Shown one piece after another: positions 45,509-57,654 of a stretch of 64,000 bases of DNA (positions within the stretch are counted from its first letter, which is position 1; each line of letters opens with the position of its first letter). This DNA comes from Psychrobacter sp. DAB_AL43B. Its GTDB lineage: Bacteria > Pseudomonadota > Gammaproteobacteria > Pseudomonadales > Moraxellaceae. A program made the translations under genes and the position numbers. Under the pieces are notes generated by a model. The model was not told where the DNA came from, ran no database searches, and worked only from the letters and a program-made list of their open reading frames with translations. The DNA lies in NCBI RefSeq assembly GCF_900168255.1, contig NZ_LT799838.1, positions 2,480,001-2,544,000 on the forward strand. Direction: 5' to 3'.

Positions 45509-46141
45509 CTAGAAACCCCACCAAATTTTATCTGCTAATATCAACCATAATAGTGCCAATACAATTAGCCCACCCAATACGGTCTGAATTAAGAAGAAGG
45601 CTTGGTGCTGCCCCACTACTTTTCCTAACGTCAAACCTAAGGTACTATACTTTATAGGATGGGTATCAATATCGACGTTTTCTTGCTGCTCTTCGTAGTG
45701 CTGTTGCAAAATATTTAAAAACTGCTGCCATTCATTAGGCTGCCAGCTATCGGGCTTAAATGGCATAAAGGCTTTAAGCTTGGGCTCATTAACCATCCAG
45801 CGCTCAAGCGTAATAGAGCGTAATGACCAATTAGAAAAATGACGCTCGGAAAGTACTGAAAAATCCAATATTTTTAGGTCTTTGTGGCGATCATCTACCA
45901 ATAAGCGATTTTTGAGATTGGTCAATGCTTGCTCAGAACCTTCTACATATTGGAAAAAGTAGCCGTTGCCGTAGCAAAGAATACCTGTAATATTATCGAC
46001 TTTGTTGTGCTTAATCGCGATTTCTGCAATGTCGTTAAGCGTGCTGGCATTTGAAAGCCCAGTTGCAGTAATATGGCTCAGATATACAAGCTGGCAGAGA
46101 TCTGGCGTTACTGGATTGGTCGAATCATTGACCGTTGACAA
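45509..46141 (-). CDS. BLUF blue-light receptor with C-terminal membrane helix
   Basis: A 210-residue protein. The BLUF domain spans about residues 15-105 and should bind FAD: Tyr20 (QLVYLSHIT), Asn46 (KHNKVDNITG), Gln64 (GYFFQYVEG) and Trp105 (HFSNWSL) match the flavin-contact and photocycle residues known in AppA (Tyr21, Asn45, Gln63, Trp104). A helical linker follows (about 135-175). A strong membrane helix (FFLIQTVLGGLIVLALLWLIL, about 183-203) ends the protein, with a WWGF tail. Most short BLUF proteins, such as Acinetobacter BlsA, are soluble, so this tethered form is atypical. It has no enzymatic output domain and must signal by protein contact. Monocistronic. Confidence 0.88.
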   Translation of the reverse strand: MSTVNDSTNPVTPDLCQLVYLSHITATGLSNASTLNDIAEIAIKHNKVDNITGILCYGNGYFFQYVEGSEQALTNLKNRLLVDDRHKDLKILDFSVLSERHFSNWSLRSITLERWMVNEPKLKAFMPFKPDSWQPNEWQQFLNILQQHYEEQQENVDIDTHPIKYSTLGLTLGKVVGQHQAFFLIQTVLGGLIVLALLWLILADKIWWGF

Positions 46142-46648
46142 TCAGCTTCTCCCTATTATTAGGTAAATATAGCTAAGACAACCATACTCATTTTAGAAAA
46201 AACATAGAGACAAGACCTTAAAAAACAATCATTCGGCTTGGTATATTATTGATTTTATAAATGTTTATATTAATTGTATTAAGTTGGTTACATCATAGGT
46301 TAGTTTAGTCATCAAAGCAATATATCTTTATCTTGGGTAACAACTTATTAACTTCCAACAATGTTTTAGAAATATTCTTATTAGGGTTTTTAAATATGTT
46401 TTTAGAGAGGTTATAGAATAAAGGACTAATACTTTATCGTAGGAAGGAAAAATCTGTAGGATTACTTAGACAATATCGAACTGATTTTGGTTAGCTATAA
46501 TCGATAAACTTTAAAAGAATAGAGTGGTGATGAGATAAGTTTTTCAAGGCCTCTAAGATGCAAATAGCACAGCACGCGAAAGAGCCTGATGCTAGAAAAA
46601 GGCTATTGGGGGTATATTTCTTATATATTAAGTTGACTATAGTGATGG
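46142..46648. other. Long intergenic stretch upstream of the BLUF gene
   Basis: About 500 AT-rich bases between the ispD stop and the BLUF start, both on the minus strand. It must hold the BLUF promoter. No gene or clear hairpin seen. Confidence 0.4.
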
Positions 46649-47473
46649 TTATTGTGATTGAGCAGTAACAATCGCTGCGAGCAATATCGCATCGTCAGGA
46701 TAAGTTAGCTTAATATTTTGGCGACTGCCTGTGACTAGACGAATCGGCAATTTCAAGTATTCAAAAGCACTGGCTTCATCGGTGATAGCAAGCTTATGCT
46801 CAGAGACATAGGCCAATACTTGTTTCAATTGACCGAGTCGAAATACTTGCGGCGTTTGTGCTTGCCACATATTACTGCGATCAATCGTTTTTTGGGCATA
46901 AGCGTGCGGGATATGATGGTCGCTACAGCCATTGATAAGCTCAGCCTTAGCGCTAGGCTCCTTGCAAAGTAATGCTGTGTCAGACGATGAATACGCCTGC
47001 TTTAGAGTGTCAGCGACCGGTGTCGCTAAGATGGCACCGTAAGGCTCTAGCATTGCCGCCTTAATGACTTGATCGATATCATGGCTGGGCACAGCGGGAC
47101 GCGCTGCATCATGGATTACAACTAAATCCGTTGTAGCAGCGCCTGCATTGATAATCGCCTCTACTCCTGCCTGTACCGATTGCCAACGTTCAGCACCGCC
47201 AATAGCATAATAAATAGGAAGCGCAAAATTTAGTGTCTGTGCAATGCTGTCATCTGCTGCCACGACCAATAAGCAGCTATCGATATAAGCACTATCAGCA
47301 AGTCGTGCCACACTGTGCTGTAGCAATGTTTGCCCTTGAAGCATCGTATATTGCTTGGCAATAGAGGCGCCAAAACGACTACCACGACCAGCAGCGACAA
47401 TCATAGCGTGTATATTAGGGGTGGTATTCATAAGACGGGGTTCATAAGGCGGCGTTCGTAAAATAGTATTCAT
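46649..47473 (-). CDS. ispD: 2-C-methyl-D-erythritol 4-phosphate cytidylyltransferase
   Basis: A 274-residue enzyme of the MEP isoprenoid pathway, coupling CTP to methylerythritol phosphate. Nucleotide-binding loop IVAAGRGSRFGASIAKQY is near 25-42; VIHDAARPAVP and TDEASAFEYL are the other family motifs. A segment near 185-215 (CKEPSAKAELINGCSDHHIPHAY) is an insert relative to E. coli IspD (236), which explains the extra length. The start at 47473 has TGGAATCAA upstream; ATG 47431 lacks one. It follows ftsB by about 114 nt in the common ftsB-ispD order. ispF is not in the window. Confidence 0.94.
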   Translation of the reverse strand: MNTILRTPPYEPRLMNTTPNIHAMIVAAGRGSRFGASIAKQYTMLQGQTLLQHSVARLADSAYIDSCLLVVAADDSIAQTLNFALPIYYAIGGAERWQSVQAGVEAIINAGAATTDLVVIHDAARPAVPSHDIDQVIKAAMLEPYGAILATPVADTLKQAYSSSDTALLCKEPSAKAELINGCSDHHIPHAYAQKTIDRSNMWQAQTPQVFRLGQLKQVLAYVSEHKLAITDEASAFEYLKLPIRLVTGSRQNIKLTYPDDAILLAAIVTAQSQ

Positions 47474-47587
47474 GGGTTGATTCCATGACTATATGATTGG
47501 AGCTGAATAAATACTAATAAGAACATAGGCTTAAAGTTGCGCGAAACCATCATTATTAATAACGGCTCATTGCGATGGGTGCAAAAA

Positions 47588-47896
47588 TTAATAACGACTG
47601 TGTGTGGTTGGTGCCGTTGATACTTGTACAAAGGTTTCATTTGGCTTAATCAAGCCTAAATCTAAACGAGCATGTTCTTCTACAGCCTCAAGACCTGTCT
47701 TTAAATCATTTACGTCCGTACGCAATAAGTTATTTGCTAATACTTGGTTGTCATTTAAGCGTTGCTGCTCTTCAACCTGAGTCAGGAGCTTATTATGCTC
47801 AAATCGACCATTTTCACCCAGCCAATATTGATATTGCAGTCCTAACAGCACGGCAACGGCTAAAGCAAGTAGTATAAATTGGCTAAAGTATTTCAT
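47588..47896 (-). CDS. ftsB: Cell-division protein FtsB
   Basis: A 102-residue bitopic protein. Short cytosolic start, one membrane helix (FILLALAVAVLLGLQYQYWLG, about 6-26), then a periplasmic coiled coil (about 30-80, LTQVEEQQRLNDNQVLANNLLRTDVNDL) and EEHARLDLGLIKPNETFVQV, the conserved C-terminal FtsB segment. FtsB forms the FtsQLB complex that activates septal peptidoglycan synthesis. Length matches E. coli FtsB (103). It lies between eno and ispD on the same strand, the usual arrangement, probably one transcript from the eno promoter. Confidence 0.93.
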   Translation of the reverse strand: MKYFSQFILLALAVAVLLGLQYQYWLGENGRFEHNKLLTQVEEQQRLNDNQVLANNLLRTDVNDLKTGLEAVEEHARLDLGLIKPNETFVQVSTAPTTHSRY

Positions 47897-48007
47897 AAGC
47901 TGATAACGCCAAACGATATAGAGATAATAGAATAAAAACTGGCTAATCTTGCTAAGCGATATATAAGCAATTATATATCGCCCAGCTTTAGCTATAAGTT
48001 CAGCTCA

Positions 48008-49676
<1,669 letters not shown>

Positions 49677-52055
49677 CTAAGCTTTCACTGGACGCTTTTT
49701 ATCCTTATTAGAGTTAGATACCGTATTGTCTAGCTCAACCTCGGTTTTAAACCGCGTTAAGCGTAGCGCATTCATCAATACCGAAATGGAGCTTAGCGCC
49801 ATAGCAGCAGCAGCAATCATAGGATTTAAAAAACCAAAAGCGGCAAGCGGAATACCAATGCAATTATAGATAAAGGCAAAAAACAGGTTTTGCTTGATAT
49901 TGCGTAGCGTTGCTTGGGCAATTTTTTGTGCCGCATCAATATGCATGAGCGACTCACCCATCAAGCGTGCAGAGGCGCTATGCTGTGCGACATCGGTACC
50001 TTCAAACATCGCAAAGCTAGCATCAGCGGTCGCCATCGCTGGCGCGTCGTTAACACCATCCCCTGCCATAGCAACCTTATGTCCAGCCGTTTGCAATAAA
50101 GCAATTTGGCTGGCTTTGTCACGCGGGCTCATCTTACCATAAGCTTGTTCAATACCCAGTTGTCCTGCCACATGGTCGACGACAGATTGTTTATCACCGC
50201 TCATCAAAATCACATTGATGCCAGCATCTTGTAGCGCAGTAATTGCTCGTGGCGTATCCGCTTTTAAATCATCAGCTAAGGCAAAAGCACCCAGCGGCTC
50301 ATCGTTAATACTAATCGCCACGGTACTAGCAATTTGCCATACTTTTGGCATCAACTTAGGTAAAGTGAGGTTAGCAAACTCTGCGGTACCGACCTTTATA
50401 ACCCCAAGCCCTTCAATTTGTGCCTGTATACCCGCACCCTTTACTACGCTAATATCATTAACGGTCAATAATGGCAAATGACGCTCTGCGGCAGCATTGA
50501 TCAGCGCAGTAGCGAGCGGATGACTGGCATGCGCTTCAACGCTCGCTGCTATTTGTAATACATCATCAACAGCAAGTGACTTATCAACCATCACTTCATC
50601 AACGATAGTAGGCTTACCAATGGTTAATGTACCTGTCTTATCCAAGACAACGGTATCAATACTACCTGCAGCCTCAAGACTTTGGGCATCTTTAAACCAA
50701 ACACCATGCCGAGCAGCGACACCCATTCCAGCCATGATAGCCGCTGGCGTTGCCAAACCAAGCGCACACGGACAAGCAATCACTAATACTGATACTGCAT
50801 GCATCAAGGCGGTATCGACCATACCTGTCAGCCACCACGTCAACGCAAAGGTAACCAAGGCAATGGTCACAACAACTGGCACAAAGATCGCCGTTACTCT
50901 ATCGGCAAGACGAGCCAAATTGGCTTTTGAGCCTTGTGCGTCGCTGAGCGCTTGTACCATGTCACCCAGCTTAGTATCGCTGCCTTTGGCACGTACACGG
51001 TATAGTAAGCTACCGTTTTCGACCAAGGCACCTGCCAGCAGCTCGCTACCAGCTTCTTTTTTAAGGGGTACGGACTCTCCCGTTAAATGGCTTTCCACAC
51101 ACCAACCACTACCATCGATAACGGTTCCATCGGTTGCGACTCGGCTACCTTGCTTAGCGCGTAAGATATCACCCACTTGTACTTCTTTAAGAGCCACATT
51201 ATGGAAGTCACCATTTGGCTGCTGCTGCTCGACTTCGTCTGGTGTCAGCGATAATAGTAAATCAATGCTGTTTAAACTGTGCTTTTTGGTACGCTCTTCA
51301 AGATATTTACCTGTCCGTACAAAAGCAATGACCATCACGCCTGCTTCAAAATAAACGGCAGGGCCATTATGAACGCCATGACCGCCATGACCGCCATGAC
51401 CGCCAGCGTGACTACTCTGCAATAGGCTGTTCAAAGTGCCATCGCCATGCGTCAGCCATAGATAAGTCGAATACGCCCAAATAGTCACCGTGCCGATGAC
51501 GACTAGGACGTCCATATTGGCAAGACCGCCCTTGATTGACGCCCAAGCACTCTTATAAAACGGTAATGCGAAACCAAATTGCACAATCGTCGCTAGTATG
51601 AACTGAATCCAAACCGGTGGCATCCATGCCATACCTTGACCAACAAGCATGCCTGCCATACCCACCAAAAATGGCAGCAAACAAACCCACAATCCAATCA
51701 AGCGCCACGGATACTGAGTTGCTGTATCCTCATCCGTCTGTGAAAACAAACTATCAGCTGCCTGTAAATTGGCCACAAAGCCGGTCTTATTGACCCACTC
51801 CGTCACCTGCTCTGGCGTTGTCTGCGTCGGATCATAATCTACATTGGCGGTCTCGCCTGCAAAGTTCACACTGACTTCATATACCGAAGGCTTTTTATTA
51901 AGTACCTTCTCGATTCGTGAGGCACAGGCCTGACACGTCATTCCCTCAATTGCCAGTTGCAAATGCGCACGATGCGGCGCAAGCGTCGTATTGGCCTGAA
52001 TATCAGTCTCAACATCGTAAGAATTATGGGTATCGGTACGGGTATAATCATTCAT
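49677..52055 (-). CDS. copA: Copper-exporting P1B-type ATPase
   Basis: A 792-residue inner-membrane pump that exports Cu(I). One N-terminal metal-binding domain carries GMTCQAC (38-44). Membrane CPC is at 428-430. P-type motifs: TGES (325-328), DKTGT (472-476, phosphorylated Asp), HP (512-513) and GDGVNDAP (665-672). A His-rich loop (216-229, HAGGHGGHGGHGVH), built from a 9-bp DNA repeat, sits between membrane helices, probably facing the periplasm; it is unusual and may bind copper. Only one MBD is present where E. coli CopA has two. It lies downstream of copZ on the same strand but a terminator and 350 bases separate them. Confidence 0.96.
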   Translation of the reverse strand: MNDYTRTDTHNSYDVETDIQANTTLAPHRAHLQLAIEGMTCQACASRIEKVLNKKPSVYEVSVNFAGETANVDYDPTQTTPEQVTEWVNKTGFVANLQAADSLFSQTDEDTATQYPWRLIGLWVCLLPFLVGMAGMLVGQGMAWMPPVWIQFILATIVQFGFALPFYKSAWASIKGGLANMDVLVVIGTVTIWAYSTYLWLTHGDGTLNSLLQSSHAGGHGGHGGHGVHNGPAVYFEAGVMVIAFVRTGKYLEERTKKHSLNSIDLLLSLTPDEVEQQQPNGDFHNVALKEVQVGDILRAKQGSRVATDGTVIDGSGWCVESHLTGESVPLKKEAGSELLAGALVENGSLLYRVRAKGSDTKLGDMVQALSDAQGSKANLARLADRVTAIFVPVVVTIALVTFALTWWLTGMVDTALMHAVSVLVIACPCALGLATPAAIMAGMGVAARHGVWFKDAQSLEAAGSIDTVVLDKTGTLTIGKPTIVDEVMVDKSLAVDDVLQIAASVEAHASHPLATALINAAAERHLPLLTVNDISVVKGAGIQAQIEGLGVIKVGTAEFANLTLPKLMPKVWQIASTVAISINDEPLGAFALADDLKADTPRAITALQDAGINVILMSGDKQSVVDHVAGQLGIEQAYGKMSPRDKASQIALLQTAGHKVAMAGDGVNDAPAMATADASFAMFEGTDVAQHSASARLMGESLMHIDAAQKIAQATLRNIKQNLFFAFIYNCIGIPLAAFGFLNPMIAAAAMALSSISVLMNALRLTRFKTEVELDNTVSNSNKDKKRPVKA

Positions 52056-52142
52056 AAATAGAACTCGTCATGGCGTTTATAAATTGGTATAAGCTATAAA
52101 AGTATATCAATGGAAGAATAAAAATCTAAATCAAACAAGCAG

Positions 52143-52180
52143 TGCTCTCTAAAGGCAAATATCAGACTGCCTTTCAGAGC
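52143..52180. other. Imperfect palindrome upstream of copA
   Basis: GCTCTCTAAAGGCA / TGCCTTTCAGAGC with a 10-nt loop, without T tract on either side. It could be an mRNA leader structure or a regulator site. It is about 90-125 bases before the copA start. Confidence 0.5.
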
Positions 52181-52247
52181 ATTCGAATAGCAACCTTCTT
52201 ACTATAGCAACATATATATTAAATGGTCATGACTAGCACCAATTCAA

Positions 52248-52295
52248 CTATTTCAGCTGAACAACTATCTCAGCTGAACAACTATCTCAGCTTAA
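52248..52295. repeat. 17-bp tandem repeat, about 2.7 copies
   Basis: CTATyTCAGCTGAACAA is repeated, the last copy truncated at CTATCTCAGCTTAA. Each copy contains the palindrome TCAGCTGA. Intergenic, upstream of copA. Confidence 0.8.
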
Positions 52296-52360
52296 GCATA
52301 CGTGTTACAGCAATAAGAAAGCTTATAGTTCTACTTTAATATTAATAGTTTTTAACCATT

Positions 52361-52386
52361 AAAAAACCAGCCATGATAGCTGGTTC
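52361..52386 (-). terminator. Terminator after copZ
   Basis: AACCAGC / GCTGGTT with a 7-nt loop; on the minus strand it is followed by six T residues. Confidence 0.8.
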
Positions 52387-52406
52387 GTTTATAACAACGA
52401 ATAAAA

Positions 52407-52631
52407 TTAAGCGTTGGCAACGGTGGCATCGAAGCCCGCATCATCAATAGCAGCAGCAATCGTCTCTACACTGGTCTTGCTATCATCAAAGGTTACTGTT
52501 GCTTGATTATCAGCAAGCTCGATACTAATATCGTCTAAACCATCGATATCTGCGGTTGCGTTATGGACACTTGCCACACAGCCGCCACAAGTCATGCCGT
52601 CAATTTTAATAATACGTGTTTGGTTTGCCAT
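52407..52631 (-). CDS. copZ: Copper chaperone CopZ-like HMA protein
   Basis: A 74-residue heavy-metal-associated domain with GMTCGGC (residues 12-18), the Cu(I)-binding CxxC loop. It carries copper to CopA or to a copper regulator. The ferredoxin-like beta-alpha-beta-beta-alpha-beta pattern fills the whole protein (IIKIDGMTCGGCVASVHNATADIDGL..). AGGAGCCTAAC precedes the ATG. It lies between copA and a cysteine-free relative at 52772-53026, all on the minus strand. Confidence 0.92.
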   Translation of the reverse strand: MANQTRIIKIDGMTCGGCVASVHNATADIDGLDDISIELADNQATVTFDDSKTSVETIAAAIDDAGFDATVANA

Positions 52632-52771
52632 GTTAGGCTCCTTATTTTTATCTGTGAATGAATGGTTTTTATACTTTAATTGTATAAGGCTTTATGAAGA
52701 TACCCAAGACTAGCATAAGAGGTATTGGCGTTGACCACAAGTCAGTTTGGTTATCCTCTTATAAACCAAAC

Positions 52772-53026
52772 CTAATCATGATAACGCGGATTTTGCGGGG
52801 CATCGATAGGAAATGGCTGTGTGACATAATCGACCATGCTGATTGCCGCTGTAAAAGCATGGATACTAGTTTCTGTATCATCGTAACGTACAAACGCAGT
52901 ATGGCTATCAGTATCCAGCTCAATTTCAGTAACGCCTGTGATGTTTTTTAATGCCGTCATCACGCTATCTAAGCCTTCGGCGTCATCGATATTTTCGATA
53001 CTTACCTGTGCAACTTTAATCGCCAT
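52772..53026 (-). CDS. HMA-like domain protein lacking the metal-binding cysteines
   Basis: An 84-residue protein that aligns with the CopZ next door: VSIENIDDAEGLDSVMTALKNITGVTEIELDTDSHTAFVRYDD lines up with IKIDGMTCGGCVASVHNATADIDGLDDISIELADNQATVTFDD. The MTCGGC loop is replaced by IDDAEG and the protein has no Cys at all, so it cannot bind Cu(I) like CopZ. It keeps the ferredoxin-like fold pattern and adds about 15 C-terminal residues. It follows kdsA by 27 nt on the same strand and probably shares its transcript. AGGATAAGACA precedes the ATG. Function unknown. Confidence 0.8.
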   Translation of the reverse strand: MAIKVAQVSIENIDDAEGLDSVMTALKNITGVTEIELDTDSHTAFVRYDDTETSIHAFTAAISMVDYVTQPFPIDAPQNPRYHD

Positions 53027-53053
53027 TGTCTTATCCTCTTATGATCTACTTTA

Positions 53054-53932
<879 letters not shown>

Positions 53933-54126
53933 TTATTGTCCTCTTTATTATTATCAGAATCTCTATTCCATATTGTAACCGATAGACCAATTAAAAAAAG
54001 TGTACAAGCGTAATTACATGCAATTCATCATTAGAGACCTAGAATTATGAGAAGTATCGAATCATGAAAGACATCTATCTTTGCCTTAGATAAAATAAAA
54101 TAGCCGCTATCATTAAAATCAGGCTC

Positions 54127-54158
54127 AAAAAAAAGACCAATCCGAAGATTAGTCTTTT
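54127..54158 (-). terminator. Terminator after pyrG
   Basis: AAAAGACTAATC / GATTGGTCTTTT around a TTCG tetraloop, followed by T residues on the minus strand. It is about 40 bases past the pyrG stop. Confidence 0.9.
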
Positions 54159-54200
54159 AAGTCGTCTTATAATTACAAGAATAGTTATAAGGATTAAATG

Positions 54201-55928
<1,728 letters not shown>

Positions 55929-55992
55929 TTAGCGTATGTCTGTTATAAGCGCGTAGCTATTATAACCCACTAAGTCTTTAAAAAGACCATAA

Positions 55993-56023
55993 CAAAAAAA
56001 CTCACCCCGAAGGATGAGTTTTT
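55993..56023 (-). terminator. Terminator after the porin gene
   Basis: AACTCATCC / GGGTGAGTT around a TTCG tetraloop, followed by seven T residues on the minus strand. Confidence 0.9.
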
Positions 56024-56047
56024 TATAATCAAATTCTAATATTTAAA

Positions 56048-57112
56048 TTAGAATTTGTATTCGATACCACCACCAAGACCAAAGCCATCAAACTCGTTCT
56101 CAACTTTTACACGAGTTGCCGTTACTGTAGACTCTGAGCTTAAATAGGCGCCGTATAGGTGACCAGTCGTTGCTTTGTTGATAGCGTATTTGCCACCTAC
56201 AACAGCACGGAAAGCTTCAGCGTCGTCAGCACCACCAACGTTGTTTACGAAATCACCTTGGGCATAGGCAGTCCAAGGAGTAGCAGTTGCCATTTCACCA
56301 CTGATAGTAAATGCATTTTCGTTATCATCACTATCAAAGTCAGTATTTTGATACAAAGCACCTAATGTGATAGCTGGGTTAATTGCATAGTTACCACTTA
56401 CACGAGCCACTTTAAAGTCACCAGCTTGGATATATGTAGCACCAACATTCATTGGACCTGTTTCGTATTTACCACCAAGACCGAATGCATCACGACCTAG
56501 TGTATCAGTACCGTTATCTTCGTCCATTGCGTACATTGCCATGAACTGCATGCCATTGATGCTAGGAGTAAAGTAGTTGAAAGTATTGTTAGTACGTGGG
56601 CCGTCAAAGCTAGCAAGTACAGCATCGCCACCTAGTACGCCACCTTGGGTAACGTTAGCAAAGTTAACGTAGTCATCAATCGCAGTCAAACGACCAGCAA
56701 GTAAAGTACCATATTGTGCATTTTTCACACCAAGGTAAGTATCACGAGAATAAAACTGATCTGATTTTTCCATACGGCCGCCACCGGCTGCATCTACAAA
56801 ACGATCGCCAGCATCTATATCGATACCATATTCAAGTTGGTAAAGAAGATCGGTATTAGCGGTTAAAGCTTCTGAGCCTTTTAAGCCAATACGTGAAGCA
56901 TTTGAGTTTAACTGGCTACGACCGTCTGCGTCTTCTGAACTTTTGACAACATTATTAACACTTCCATCAACGTTATAAGTCGTTGTCGTTGTATCAACGT
57001 CGCCAGTATTCAAATCTAAAGTTAAAAAACCTTTACCATAAATAGTAGGAGCTGCGTTGGCTGCAGATACAGATAGAGCAGCAATTGCTGTAGCTAGAAG
57101 TAGTTTTTTCAT
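56048..57112 (-). CDS. Gram-negative trimeric-type porin
   Basis: A 354-residue outer-membrane barrel. Signal peptide (residues 1-20, MKKLLLATAIAALSVSAANA) is cleaved before APTIYGKGFLTLDL. Alternating beta strands and loops follow, with GSEALTANTDLLYQLEYGIDID, DTYLGVKNAQYGTLLAGRLTAIDDYV (constriction loop region) and a final GLGGGIEYKF whose last Phe is the signal for BAM-dependent insertion. This is the general-porin family (Omp38/porin_4-like). It probably allows diffusion of small anions or nutrients. GGAGATATACCC precedes the ATG. Monocistronic with a strong terminator; high expression is likely. Confidence 0.92.
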   Translation of the reverse strand: MKKLLLATAIAALSVSAANAAPTIYGKGFLTLDLNTGDVDTTTTTYNVDGSVNNVVKSSEDADGRSQLNSNASRIGLKGSEALTANTDLLYQLEYGIDIDAGDRFVDAAGGGRMEKSDQFYSRDTYLGVKNAQYGTLLAGRLTAIDDYVNFANVTQGGVLGGDAVLASFDGPRTNNTFNYFTPSINGMQFMAMYAMDEDNGTDTLGRDAFGLGGKYETGPMNVGATYIQAGDFKVARVSGNYAINPAITLGALYQNTDFDSDDNENAFTISGEMATATPWTAYAQGDFVNNVGGADDAEAFRAVVGGKYAINKATTGHLYGAYLSSESTVTATRVKVENEFDGFGLGGGIEYKF

Positions 57113-57482
57113 GGGTATATCTCCACTTTACAATTTTAGTAATGAACGAGCTATGATTAGCTGGTGCTCACAATGGTATCGTCACAAATCCTCAAAGATA
57201 TAATGTGTAACTGGCTACCGATATTAGTCAGAAACAAGTGTGGCGAATTTTTGTTACCGTAAGATGAAAAAGCTATGGCTTACATAATTGCGATTAAAAA
57301 GTAACTGCCATGTAAACTTAGGTCTTTTTCACTCTATTGTGTAACATCCGTTACCAAACTCATACTTCAGCTACAAGCATAACAACTTTGACATAATTTG
57401 CAACATATTTTTCTATTTTTAATTACGATAATTGCTGAAGACCTTAGCTAATATAAGATTTAATCTGACTTTAAGTATAGAC
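57113..57482. other. Porin upstream region
   Basis: About 370 AT-rich bases between the glcB terminator and the porin start. It holds the porin promoter and leader. No other gene seen. Confidence 0.4.
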
Positions 57483-57519
57483 AAAAAAATACCCCTACTT
57501 ACCATAGGCAAATAAGGGT
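57483..57519 (-). terminator. Terminator after glcB
   Basis: ACCCTTATTT / AAGTAGGGGT (10 pairs with two G-T) followed on the minus strand by seven T residues. About 135 bases beyond the glcB stop. Confidence 0.7.
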
Positions 57520-57654
57520 GAGCTTATAAATATAAGTAATGGAATTTTAAATATTCCGTCATAAGGCGCGCTAAGCTTATAGATAACGCATTGCTGATCA
57601 ATCAGCAACGCCAATCACCGTCAACGCTCGATTAGCACCGAATATAAGCATTAT

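Larger units (their letters stand above)
52056..52406. other. copA leader region with hairpin and tandem 17-mers
   Basis: It holds an imperfect palindrome at 52143-52180 and a 17-bp tandem array at 52248-52295 (both described separately), the copZ terminator, and presumably the copA promoter. I found no obvious CueR box. Confidence 0.5.

Noticed and set aside
50620..51354. Long plus-strand open frame (244 codons) opposite copA
   Set aside because: Exactly antisense to a well-supported P-type ATPase with all motifs; a frame shadow.
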